A stretch of 43,610 nt of DNA from Alphaproteobacteria bacterium (GTDB lineage: Bacteria > Pseudomonadota > Alphaproteobacteria > ATCC43930 > CGMCC-115725). The stretch covers positions 1-43,610 of the forward strand of contig JAGWNF010000022.1 of NCBI GenBank assembly GCA_028871455.1. The letters run 5' to 3'. Shown piece by piece: positions 25,364-32,929 of this stretch. How positions within the stretch are numbered: the stretch's first letter is position 1; the number at the start of each line of letters is the position of its first letter. Both the position numbers and the translations under genes were made by a program. The notes beneath the pieces are model-generated. The model ran no database searches. It worked only from the letters and a program-made list of their open reading frames with translations, and had not been told where the DNA came from.

Positions 25364-25836
25364 AGTTGCCTCGTCGCCGACAGCAGCGTGTCGAGAAGCT
25401 GCGCATCGAGTCGGCCGAAGACTCGTTCGTCGAGCATGGCGGCGGGCGCGCAGGCGCAGAGACCGAGACAGAACACCGGCTCGAGCGTTACGCGTTGATC
25501 CGCGGTGATCTCGCCCCAATCGACATGCAACGCCTCGCGCGCACGCGCGGCCAGCGCGTCGCCGCCGCGCGACTGGCAGGCTTCGGCCCGGCACAGCTTC
25601 AGCACATGCGTGCCGGGCGGCGTCGAGCGGAAGTCGTGATAGAAGGTGACGATGCCGTAAACCTCGGCGCGCGAAAGATTGAGCGCCGACGCTACCATCG
25701 TGACGGCGTCGCGGTGAACGTAGCCGAAGGCTTCGTGCAGTGCATGCAGGATCGGCAGCGCCGCGCCATCCTGTTCCGCGTGTTGCGCGATGATCTCGCG
25801 CGCGCGGTCCTTATTCCAAGTTTCGAAACGCGACAT
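25360..25836 (-). CDS. fdsG: NAD-dependent formate dehydrogenase gamma subunit
   Basis: This is a 158-residue NuoE-like protein with a thioredoxin-type [2Fe-2S] domain. The ligand cysteines are visible as CRAEAC (about residues 82-87) and CLGLCAC (about 123-129). The helical N-terminal region (AALPILHALHEAFGYV) and GIVTFYHDFR are typical of the family. It links electron flow between the alpha and beta subunits. It is the first gene of fdsGBACD, 131 bp downstream of the LysR gene on the same strand. The gap contains a perfect LysR-type palindrome. Confidence 0.93.
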   Translation of the reverse strand: MSRFETWNKDRAREIIAQHAEQDGAALPILHALHEAFGYVHRDAVTMVASALNLSRAEVYGIVTFYHDFRSTPPGTHVLKLCRAEACQSRGGDALAARAREALHVDWGEITADQRVTLEPVFCLGLCACAPAAMLDERVFGRLDAQLLDTLLSATRQL

Positions 25837-25916
25837 TCGCCATCCACGACGATTGATTGATCGCGCGGATTTGACGCCAGTCGCCGGTGCGCATCAATAA
25901 AGCGGATTCGTGCTGC

Positions 25917-25933
25917 GATAGAACATTTCTATC
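25917..25933. promoter_or_regulatory. LysR-type operator upstream of fdsG
   Basis: GATAGAA-N3-TTCTATC is a perfect 17-bp palindrome containing ATAG-N7-CTAT, which fits the T-N11-A rule for LysR-type sites. It lies 81 bp upstream of the fdsG start and just after the LysR gene. It is the natural binding site for that regulator and hints that fdsG has its own promoter, perhaps with TTTATT about 20-25 bp further on. Confidence 0.6.
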
Positions 25934-25967
25934 CGATGGTGGATTGCAATCGCCCGATCGAAAATAT

Positions 25968-26894
25968 CTATGCCGCCGACGACGCGGCCAACTCCTGATC
26001 GAGCACCTTCGCCACTTTGAGCGCTTCGGCGACCAGCGCCGCAGCCGCCGGCGTCATGGTCTCGCGATTGCGCACGACGAGACCGACGGTGTGGAACGCC
26101 GCCGGCTCGACGATCGGAATCGCGCGCACCGCGCCGATGAGACCGAGCGTCTCCGCCAGGATCGCCGGCATCACGCTGGCCCAGCGACCGGTGCGGACAT
26201 GCGACACCAGCACGGTCATCGAATCGGATTCGAGCGTCGGCACCTGGCTGTCGCCACTGCCGGCCTCGTGCAGCAGCTGATTGATGATGCGGCGGTTCTG
26301 ATTGTCCGGCGTCAGCAGACACAGCGGTACGTGTCCGACCTCGGCCCAGGTCACACTCCGGCGGTTGCCCAGAGGGCTGTCCGCGGCGATCAGCAGCTGA
26401 TAGCGCTCGCGGTAGAGCGGCATCGCGCGCACGTTGCCGGTCGGCTCATTGTCGAGATAGGTGATGCCGGCGTCGATCTGGAGATTGTCGAGCCAAGTAA
26501 GCACCTCGATCGACGTGGCCGAGCGGACGGTGAAACGCACGTCGGGATGGCGCTCGCGATAGGGCGTGGTCAGCGCCGAGACCATGGCCAGCGCCGTCGG
26601 AATCACCGCCAGGCGCAGATGGCCGACCAGCCGGCCCTGCTTCAGGGCGTTCACCTCCTGGCGCATGGTGCGCACATCGCCGACGATGCGCTTGGCCCAT
26701 TCGAGGACGCGATCGCCTTCGGGCGTGAGACCAACGAACCGCGAGCCGCGATTGACCAGCAGCACGCCGAAGGAATCCTCGAGCTGCTTCACGCCGGCGG
26801 ACAGCGTCGGCTGGGTGACGCCGCAGACCTCGGCGGCGCGGCCGAAATGCTGTTCGCGCGTCAGCGCCAGTAGGAATTCGAGCTTATCGATCAC
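25968..26894 (-). CDS. LysR-family regulator of the formate dehydrogenase operon
   Basis: This is a 308-residue LysR-type regulator. The N-terminal winged HTH (FLLALTREQHFGRAAEVCGV, then TQPTLSAGVKQLEDSFG, about residues 7-45) is followed by a substrate-binding domain of normal length (about 90-300). It starts at a GTG (26894); no ATG is available near it. It lies directly upstream of fdsG on the same strand. In related organisms a LysR regulator accompanies the fds genes and responds to formate, so that role is likely here. Family members of this kind are often weakly autoregulated; nothing in the 173-bp upstream gap settles that. Confidence 0.92.
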   Translation of the reverse strand: MIDKLEFLLALTREQHFGRAAEVCGVTQPTLSAGVKQLEDSFGVLLVNRGSRFVGLTPEGDRVLEWAKRIVGDVRTMRQEVNALKQGRLVGHLRLAVIPTALAMVSALTTPYRERHPDVRFTVRSATSIEVLTWLDNLQIDAGITYLDNEPTGNVRAMPLYRERYQLLIAADSPLGNRRSVTWAEVGHVPLCLLTPDNQNRRIINQLLHEAGSGDSQVPTLESDSMTVLVSHVRTGRWASVMPAILAETLGLIGAVRAIPIVEPAAFHTVGLVVRNRETMTPAAAALVAEALKVAKVLDQELAASSAA

Positions 26895-27067
26895 GCGAGT
26901 GCATGGTTATGAACACGGATGCAACGTATTATCGGAAGATTGGTCCGCGGAATCCATGTGCATCAGCACACAAACCGCTGAATCGCGCTCGTCCTGCAGG
27001 CTTTGCCGTAATAGACAAAGCCGATTGGCAAACGGATTTCGGCGATCGACGCGGGCCGGTGCGCCGC

Positions 27068-28903
27068 CTAGGCTGCTTTGGCACCGGTCGTCGGATTTTC
27101 GACCTTCACGGCGGCGCCCGTCAGCATGACCTTGTTCAGCAGCTTGACCAGCGCATAAACCGACTCGATCGTCGGCGCCGGCGTGTCAGTGATCCGCGCC
27201 ATTTCGAGGATCGAGCCGACCAGCGCCTCGGTCTCGAGCACGCGGCCGGCTTCGACGTCCTGCAGCATCGAAGTCTTGTGCGCGCCGACGCTCTCGGCGC
27301 CGGCGATGCGTTTTTCGATCGAGACGCGGAAGGTGACCCCGAGCTTCTTGGCGATCGCCTCGGCCTCTTCCATCATCCGCGCCGCCAAGTGCCGCGTCTC
27401 GGGAAAGCGGCAGATGTCGACCAGCGTCGCATGAGTCAGCGCGCTGATCGGGTTGAATGACAGATTGTCCCAGGCCTTGAGCCAGATCTCGCCGCGGATG
27501 TCCTTGAGAACACGCGACTTGAGGCCGGTCTTAATCAGCACGTCATGCAACCGCTTGACGCGATCGGTCTCCTTGCCGTCGAGCTCGCCGACCAGAAAGC
27601 GGTCGCCTTCGACATGACGGATCACGCCCGGCGCCGTTACCGCCGCCGCCGGATAGACGACGCAGCCGACGAGGCGCGCGGGATCGATCTTCTTGGTCAG
27701 GATGCCCATAGGATCGAGGCTTTCGATCTTGCGGCTGTCGTACTTGCCGCCAAGACGCTGGAAATACCACCACGGCAGCCCGTTCTGCACGGTGAGGATC
27801 ACGGTTTCGGCATCGAGCAAGTGATCGATGTCCTTCGCCACCTGGTCGAGGTGATGCGCCTTGACGGCGAGAATGACGAGATCCTGCTTGCCGGCGTCGG
27901 CCGCCTTGTCGACCGCCTTGACCTTGGCGACATCGACTTTGCCGTTTTCCCATTCGAGCTTGAGACCATTCGCCTTGATCGCGGCCAGTTGCGCGCCGAG
28001 ATCGATTGCGGTGACGTGGTTGCCGGCGAGCGCCAGCTTGGCCGCGATCAAGCCGCCGATCGCGCCGACGCCGACGACGCAGATTCGGATCGGCTTCGGC
28101 GCCTCCTTCAGCAGATAGGGGCTGGGCACGACCTGGTCGAACGGATTACGCAGCGCGCCGACCTCGTCGATCACCACATCGATCACGTTGTGCGCCTCGG
28201 GCATGACGCCGGCGCCGAGCGAGGTGCCGCACGAGATGATGTCGCCGGGCATCAACGTCATGTCGCGCGAGACCATCGCCACCAGCTTCGCCGGTGGGAA
28301 GAACATGTCGGCCACCGGATAGTTCTGCACTTCCTTGTTGTTGAGGATGGTGCGGACATGGAGCGTCATCGGATCGACGCCGGTGGTGATGACCGGACCG
28401 AACGGACCGAAGGTGTCGAAACTCTTGGCGCGGACCCACTGATCGAAGCTCGGATCCTTCTTCAGCAGGTCGACCGCCGTGACGTCGTTCACGCAGGTGA
28501 AGCCGAAGATGTAATTGGGCGCGTCCGCCTCGCTCACCATCGAGCATCGCCTGCCGATGACGACGCCGAGCTCGCCTTCGTAGACGATGCGGCCGGCATA
28601 CGATTTCGGGCGTTCGATCGGCGTGTCGGGACCGCAGAACGCGTTGTTGGCCTTGAGGAAATAGAGTGGATCGGGCGGCACGGCAAAATTGTTCTTGGCG
28701 GCGAGCTGGTGGAAGTTGTTCCACAGGCAGACCATCTTCGACGGCTCGCATGGCGCCAGCACCTTCACCGCGCCGCGTTTCACGCTGTCGCCGGTCGGCT
28801 TCGGATCGGCGAACATGTCGCCCGTGTGCACCGTGATCACGTCGCCGGCGAGCGTGCCGAAGCCGACGCGGCCGTCGCGCTCGAAGCGAATCCACTGTGT
28901 CAT
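27068..28903 (-). CDS. Fusion of a fumarylacetoacetate-hydrolase-family domain with ketopantoate reductase (PanE/ApbA)
   Basis: This single 611-residue frame holds two complete enzyme domains. Residues about 1-265 are an FAH-family fold with metal-ligand motifs YEGELGVVIGR (about 105-115) and FTCVNDVTAVDLL (about 138-150). Residues about 275-605 are a PanE/ApbA-type reductase with the Rossmann motif VVGVGAIGGLIAAKLALAG, the catalytic Lys in LVILAVKAHHLD, and KAWDNLSFNPISALTHATL (about 475-493). Both domains keep their key residues, so both may be active. FAH-family enzymes cleave or decarboxylate beta-diketo-type acids; PanE reduces 2-keto acids with NADPH. A two-step conversion of a keto acid is therefore plausible. 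The gene stands alone. Confidence 0.88.
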   Translation of the reverse strand: MTQWIRFERDGRVGFGTLAGDVITVHTGDMFADPKPTGDSVKRGAVKVLAPCEPSKMVCLWNNFHQLAAKNNFAVPPDPLYFLKANNAFCGPDTPIERPKSYAGRIVYEGELGVVIGRRCSMVSEADAPNYIFGFTCVNDVTAVDLLKKDPSFDQWVRAKSFDTFGPFGPVITTGVDPMTLHVRTILNNKEVQNYPVADMFFPPAKLVAMVSRDMTLMPGDIISCGTSLGAGVMPEAHNVIDVVIDEVGALRNPFDQVVPSPYLLKEAPKPIRICVVGVGAIGGLIAAKLALAGNHVTAIDLGAQLAAIKANGLKLEWENGKVDVAKVKAVDKAADAGKQDLVILAVKAHHLDQVAKDIDHLLDAETVILTVQNGLPWWYFQRLGGKYDSRKIESLDPMGILTKKIDPARLVGCVVYPAAAVTAPGVIRHVEGDRFLVGELDGKETDRVKRLHDVLIKTGLKSRVLKDIRGEIWLKAWDNLSFNPISALTHATLVDICRFPETRHLAARMMEEAEAIAKKLGVTFRVSIEKRIAGAESVGAHKTSMLQDVEAGRVLETEALVGSILEMARITDTPAPTIESVYALVKLLNKVMLTGAAVKVENPTTGAKAA

Positions 28904-29083
28904 GGCGATGTCTCCCTGGACCGGCGGTCGCCGGCCGTTACTTTCTGAAACGCGGCGGGGATCGTAGCGAATTTACCCCTGTCTCGAAAGCGCACGCCGG
29001 TCGCAGCAGAGCCGCGTGGTATGCAAGACGCGCGGCGCTTTATGCCGCGCCTACCTTGTGCCATATACGCGACCGGGAGCACC

Positions 29084-29653
29084 ATGGCCGGCTTCAGGAC
29101 CCATATCGATGCGTCGCGCGACGTGCTGACCGCCGCCGCCGCCGCGATCGACGAGGCGTCGGTCGAGCGCGCAGTCGTGGCCATCCAGGCGGCGCTGGCG
29201 GCGGACAAGCCGCTGCTGGTCTGCGGCAACGGCGGGTCGGCGGCCGACGCGATGCACATTGCCGGCGAACTGGTCGGTCGCTACCAGAAGGAACGGCGCG
29301 CGCTTCGGGCGATGGCGCTCGCTGCCGATCCGGCGGTATTGACCGCATGGAGCAATGACTATAGCTACGACACCGCCTTCGCCCGCCAAGTCGAAGCCTT
29401 CGGCGAAGCCGGCGGCGTGCTGCTGGCGCTTTCGACCAGCGGCAACTCGAAGAACGTCGTGGCTGCCGCCGACGTGGCCCGCAAGAAGACGATGACCGTC
29501 ATCGCACTCACCGGCGCGGGCGGCGGCAAGCTCGGACCGAAGGCGGATGTCCTGCTGGCGGTGCCATCGACCGAGACGCCGCTCATCCAGCAGGTTCACA
29601 TCTGCATCTATCACTATCTCTGCGCCGAGGTCGAAACGCGCATCGCGCGATGA
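29084..29653 (+). CDS. gmhA: GmhA-like phosphoheptose isomerase
   Basis: This is a 189-residue SIS-domain protein. The sugar-phosphate-binding motifs are CGNGGSAADAMHIAGEL (about 46-62), ALSTSGNSKNV (about 115-125) and ESPLI-like TETPLIQQVHICIYHYLC near the C-terminus, as in D-sedoheptulose-7-phosphate isomerases. It would make the first intermediate of ADP- or GDP-heptose for surface polysaccharides. The ATG at 29084 has GGGAG at 4-nt spacing; a longer frame upstream lacks a ribosome-binding site. No other heptose gene is adjacent. It converges on the pilus lipoprotein gene, with 3 bp between the stops. Confidence 0.88.
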   Translation: MAGFRTHIDASRDVLTAAAAAIDEASVERAVVAIQAALAADKPLLVCGNGGSAADAMHIAGELVGRYQKERRALRAMALAADPAVLTAWSNDYSYDTAFARQVEAFGEAGGVLLALSTSGNSKNVVAAADVARKKTMTVIALTGAGGGKLGPKADVLLAVPSTETPLIQQVHICIYHYLCAEVETRIAR

Positions 29654-29656
29654 TGG

Positions 29657-30400
29657 TCACGGTGTCCGGTCAAGCAGCTGCCGGAGCCGGCCGCCGCATG
29701 CCGCGCCGATGCGCGCTTCTTCCGCGGGCGTATCGATCCGTTGCGCATGCGCGCGGCGGCGGGCGGCGCCGAGCGCGTTGACCGTGGCCGCGCCCGCTTG
29801 GGCGATCACATGCGCCGACCGGCGATCGGCATCGGCGGCGTCGCGACCCCAGAAACCAGCGCCGTCGCCGATCCGCGCCGACAGGGCTTGGCCGAGCCGG
29901 GCGGCTTCGCGCGGGATGAGGGCGTCATCGAGCGCCACATGCCGCATCTCGTGCGCAAGGATCGCCGCGTGCAGGCAGGGTTGATCGGCGAATTCGCGCG
30001 CCACGTGCACGACGCGCATGGCATAGCCGAGATGGAGGACGACGTCGGCCGGATAGGCGCAGATGCCGCCGGTCAGCCCCGGCGCATGACGGATTCGATA
30101 CTGCGCATCGAGCGACAGCTTGACCTCGGTCAAACCGAGTGCAACCCGGCCGAAGGCGAGATCGCCTTCCCGGGACAATTGCGCCAGCGACGCCGTGTCA
30201 TCAAAGCGCGGCGGACGGCTGGCGAAGGCGATGCGGGCGGCCGGCACGACGCCGCGCGGGCAGTTCTGCGCGTCCGGCGTCGTGACTACGGTGGAGGCTC
30301 CCGGCGCAATCGCCGCCGGTTGTCCGGCACATGCGGCGAGGACCAGCAGCATCGTCGCCGGCCAGAGACCATGCGGCCGGAACGCCCGGCGCGCGAGCAA
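29657..30400 (-). CDS. Lipoprotein with an HExxH zinc-protease-like motif
   Basis: This is a putative 247-residue lipoprotein. Taking the TTG at 30400 as start gives a basic n-region (MLARRAFRPHG), a hydrophobic stretch and the lipobox LAACAG with Cys near residue 24. An ATG at 30352 exists but leaves a signal sequence too short to work. The mature part contains AAILAHEMRHVALDD, an HExxH motif (His150-His154) that could bind zinc, and four to six scattered cysteines. The gene follows the Flp pilin on the same strand and is probably co-transcribed. A role in pilin processing or envelope remodelling is inference; I do not recognise a named family. The start codon is uncertain. Confidence 0.7.
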   Translation of the reverse strand: MLARRAFRPHGLWPATMLLVLAACAGQPAAIAPGASTVVTTPDAQNCPRGVVPAARIAFASRPPRFDDTASLAQLSREGDLAFGRVALGLTEVKLSLDAQYRIRHAPGLTGGICAYPADVVLHLGYAMRVVHVAREFADQPCLHAAILAHEMRHVALDDALIPREAARLGQALSARIGDGAGFWGRDAADADRRSAHVIAQAGAATVNALGAARRRAHAQRIDTPAEEARIGAACGGRLRQLLDRTP

Positions 30401-30431
30401 CCCGACGATGAGAGGTGCGTCGCCGGCCCGT

Positions 30432-30602
30432 TCAGCGGCCGACGAGAGCGTGCGAGACCGTATCGAAGGTGGCGCTGAGCGCCAAGCCAACATCGCGGAG
30501 GCTCACCACCAGGATCACACCCATCAGCGCGCAGAGCAGGCTGTACTCGATCGCGGTGACACCCGACTCATCGGCGGCAAGACGGCAGAGCAAAGCGGAC
30601 AT
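30432..30602 (-). CDS. flp: Flp-type pilin
   Basis: This is a 56-residue Flp/Fap pilin. The prepilin cleavage region DESGVTAIEYSLLCALMGV has the conserved Gly before the cut and the Glu-Tyr pair just after it, followed by a hydrophobic helix (ILVVSLRDVGLALSATF). The leader is short (MSALLCRLAADESG), as usual for this class. The ATG at 30602 has GGAG at 6-nt spacing, which excludes an upstream in-frame ATG at 30632. The gene is divergent from the assembly genes that export it and shares with them an AT-rich 234-bp promoter region. The prepilin peptidase is not in the window. Confidence 0.92.
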   Translation of the reverse strand: MSALLCRLAADESGVTAIEYSLLCALMGVILVVSLRDVGLALSATFDTVSHALVGR

Positions 30603-30613
30603 GGCGGGCTCCG

Positions 30614-30629
30614 TTAACGGATGGTTAGG
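30614..30629. promoter_or_regulatory. CtrA-like box at the flp promoter
   Basis: TTAA-N7-TTAGG on the plus strand (equivalently C-CTAA-N7-TTAAC on the minus strand) differs by one core base from the alphaproteobacterial CtrA consensus TTAA-N7-TTAA. It lies 12 bp upstream of the flp ATG and covers the expected start of transcription. It may make pilin expression cell-cycle dependent. Further TTAAC half-sites occur near 31854 and 31889. Confidence 0.4.
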
Positions 30630-30631
30630 CA

Positions 30632-30659
30632 AATATAAATCGATTGCAAAGGATCACAA
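30632..30659 (-). promoter_or_regulatory. Candidate sigma-70 promoter for flp
   Basis: TTGTGA (30654-30659), a 16-bp spacer and TATATT (30632-30637) on the minus strand lie in the AT-rich gap ahead of flp. The -10 matches five of six positions. A facing -10-like TACAAT at 30784-30789 may serve the plus-strand assembly genes, but I see no good -35 with it. Confidence 0.4.
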
Positions 30660-30836
30660 ATAAAATCGCTTCAAATACATTTCAAATCATCTGCTAGTGC
30701 CGCTGTAATTGACGCACGGCCGCCGCGATGTCGAAGAACTTGCCGGCATCACGGTTAATCCCGCGATTTCATCGTTACTTAACTACAATCGACGACACTC
30801 GCACGAACCATTCACGCCCGCGTGCGAGGGGGTGCC

Positions 30837-31805
30837 GTGTCGCGTTCCAGAGTGATCACCGTCGCCAAGACATTGCGCGTCACGCGCGGCCTCGACGCTT
30901 ATTGGATCGCGGTGCTGCTGATCGCCTGCGCGCTCGCGCTGTCGAGCTGCGCCAGCGTCGGCGACCAGGAACAGGCGACCGCCGAGAAGATCGCCGCCGC
31001 CGAAACCGAAATGATGCATCAAGCTGCCGACGCCTCGAAGCCGGCGCTCGAGCGCGGCGACGAAGCCTCGGCGCGCGGCGACTATGCGGCAGCAGCCCTC
31101 TTCTATCGTAAGGCCTATGACGAGGATCCGAACTCGACCGTGCCGCTGCTCAAACTTGGCGCGAGCGAGATCGCGCTCGGCCAATACACCCAGGCCTACG
31201 AGGCCTATCACCGCGTCCAGGTGCTGAAGCCGAACGACGCTGAGGCCGCGTTTCGGCTCGGCGAATTGATGCTGGTGCGGGGCTCGCCGCAGGCCGCGAT
31301 CGACGAGTTCAACATCGCGCTCAAGACGCGCAAGGACGATCCGAAGCTGTTGAGCGCGATCGGCGTCGCCTATTGCGGCATGGGCAAGTACGACCTCGCC
31401 ATCAAGAATTACCGCGCCGGCCTCGCGATCGTGCCCCATCAGATGGGCCTGCTCAACAATCTGGGCATGGCGCAATTCCTGTCGGGCGACTACGACGGCG
31501 CGGTGCAGACGCTGACGGCGCTCGTCGCGATGCCGAACGCCGAGCCGCGATACCGCCGCAATCTGGCCTTCATCGAGGCGGCGCACGGCGACATGGACAA
31601 GGCACGGCAGAATGTCACGAGCGACGCCGACCGTGCGGCGCTCGACGCGGAGCTCGCTGCCTATCGGAACATCGCGAACAATCCGGGCGCTGCGGTCGAT
31701 CGCACCGCCCTGATGGGAATCCATTTTGCCCAGCCGAAGGGCGCCGCTTCGCCAGACCAGGCCGCCGCGGCCAGCAAGGCGCCGCCCAAGGTGGTCGCCC
31801 AGTAA
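30837..31805 (+). CDS. TadD-like TPR lipoprotein
   Basis: This is a 322-residue lipoprotein. A basic n-region and hydrophobic core lead to the lipobox ALSSC with Cys38. The body is a row of tetratricopeptide repeats (LERGDEASARGDYAAAALFY, EIALGQYTQAYEAYHRV, LMLVRGSPQAAIDEFNIAL, YCGMGKYDLAIKNYRAGL, and others). Tad loci encode a TPR lipoprotein, TadD, that supports pilus assembly and secretin localisation, and this is the likely equivalent. The GTG at 30837 has GAGGGGG at a suitable distance; another GTG lies 15 nt upstream. It opens the plus-strand pilus run. Confidence 0.85.
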   Translation: MSRSRVITVAKTLRVTRGLDAYWIAVLLIACALALSSCASVGDQEQATAEKIAAAETEMMHQAADASKPALERGDEASARGDYAAAALFYRKAYDEDPNSTVPLLKLGASEIALGQYTQAYEAYHRVQVLKPNDAEAAFRLGELMLVRGSPQAAIDEFNIALKTRKDDPKLLSAIGVAYCGMGKYDLAIKNYRAGLAIVPHQMGLLNNLGMAQFLSGDYDGAVQTLTALVAMPNAEPRYRRNLAFIEAAHGDMDKARQNVTSDADRAALDAELAAYRNIANNPGAAVDRTALMGIHFAQPKGAASPDQAAAASKAPPKVVAQ

Positions 31806-31824
31806 TCATGAGATCGTGTCTAAG

Positions 31825-31845
31825 GCGCGGATTTCGCGCGGTTTT
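31825..31845 (+). terminator. Weak intrinsic terminator after the TPR lipoprotein gene
   Basis: GCGCG-GATTT-CGCGC followed by GGTTTT begins 20 bp after the stop at 31805. The stem is only 5 bp and the T-run only four bases, so read-through into cpaB is likely. Confidence 0.4.
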
Positions 31846-31960
31846 CATCGGGTATTAACCAGAGATCGTCACAATCGATTCACGTTAACGCGCCGCCTCC
31901 GACGATCGTCCGAATTGACCAGACGGCGCCGGACCGGAGGCTGAGAGGACCGACCGCGCA

Positions 31961-32929
31961 ATGTTTGCCACGCTTCCCCCCCGCCGGCTGCTGCTGCTGG
32001 CCACCGCCATGGTGCTGTCGCTCGCGACGGCGCTGGTCGTGCGGGCCTGGGTCGAGCACGTGCGCGCCGAGGCCGCTGCGCCTGTCGCCCATGTCGCTGC
32101 GCCGCCACCGCCAAAGATGATTCTGGTCGCCTCCAAGCCGTTGCCCGCCGGCCACTTCATCCACACCGAAGATCTCGCTTGGCAGAGCTGGCCCAACAAC
32201 GACCTGTCCAAGACCTACATGGTCAAGGGCACCGTCAACCTGACAGCGATCGTCGGCTCGGTGGTGAAAAGCGGCATCGCCCAGGGCGAGCCGATCACCG
32301 ACATGCGCATCGTCAAGAAAGGCGACCGTGGCTTCCTCGCCGCCATCGTCCGGCCGGGTTATCGCGCCATCACCGTCTCGCTCCAGGCGGGCGCCGGATT
32401 GTCCGGCCTCGCCGAGCCCGGGGATCACGTCGACTTGATCCTGACGATGGACGTGCCTTCGACGAAAGGCGGCCCGGCTCGGCATGTATCGGAAACCGTG
32501 CTCCAGGACATTCGCGTGCTGGCGATCGACCAGAAGATCAATGACCTGTCGCATGACGCCCCGCTGGCGCGCACCGCCACGCTCGAGGTGACGCCGAAGG
32601 AAGCCGAGGTCGTCGCGCTCCTCAACGAAATGGGCAAGCTGTCGATGACGCTGCGCAGCGTCGGTTCCGCCGAGAACGACGCGCAGCCGCACCATCCGAC
32701 GCTCACCTGGGACACCGACGCCGTCGCCGTTCCGTTCCTGCACGAGCGGTCGGTGGGGCCGAGTGGGGGCGATCAAGTCGAAGTCGTGCGTGGCACGAGC
32801 AAGTCGTCGGTCGAGTTCTCCGGTGGCCGCGCGGTCGAAACCGCTGCCGCGCCGGCATCGGCCATCGGCGCGGCGGGTACCGCGACGTCGAAGGCCATCG
32901 GCGCCGCCGGTCGGGCGATCGGTCGATGA
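31961..32929 (+). CDS. cpaB: Flp pilus assembly protein CpaB/RcpC
   Basis: This 322-residue protein has one N-terminal membrane helix (LLLLATAMVLSLATALVV), then a SAF/CpaB domain (ILVASKPLPAGHFIHTEDLA at about 54-73) and the RcpC domain (GYRAITVSLQAGAGLSGLAE, then PGDHVDLILT, at about 133-162). The Ala/Gly-rich C-terminus (about 290-322) is low complexity. CpaB acts in the periplasm with the outer-membrane secretin. The stop overlaps the cpaC start (ATGA). Confidence 0.92.
   Translation: MFATLPPRRLLLLATAMVLSLATALVVRAWVEHVRAEAAAPVAHVAAPPPPKMILVASKPLPAGHFIHTEDLAWQSWPNNDLSKTYMVKGTVNLTAIVGSVVKSGIAQGEPITDMRIVKKGDRGFLAAIVRPGYRAITVSLQAGAGLSGLAEPGDHVDLILTMDVPSTKGGPARHVSETVLQDIRVLAIDQKINDLSHDAPLARTATLEVTPKEAEVVALLNEMGKLSMTLRSVGSAENDAQPHHPTLTWDTDAVAVPFLHERSVGPSGGDQVEVVRGTSKSSVEFSGGRAVETAAAPASAIGAAGTATSKAIGAAGRAIGR

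Noticed and set aside
21132-25498. Two long plus-strand frames opposite fdsA and fdsB
   Set aside because: Both are antisense shadows of well-conserved formate dehydrogenase genes.
26999-27022. Terminator hairpin GGCTTTG-N10-CAAAGCC downstream of the FAH-PanE fusion gene
   Set aside because: The stem is perfect, but no T-run follows on either strand, so I do not call it a terminator.
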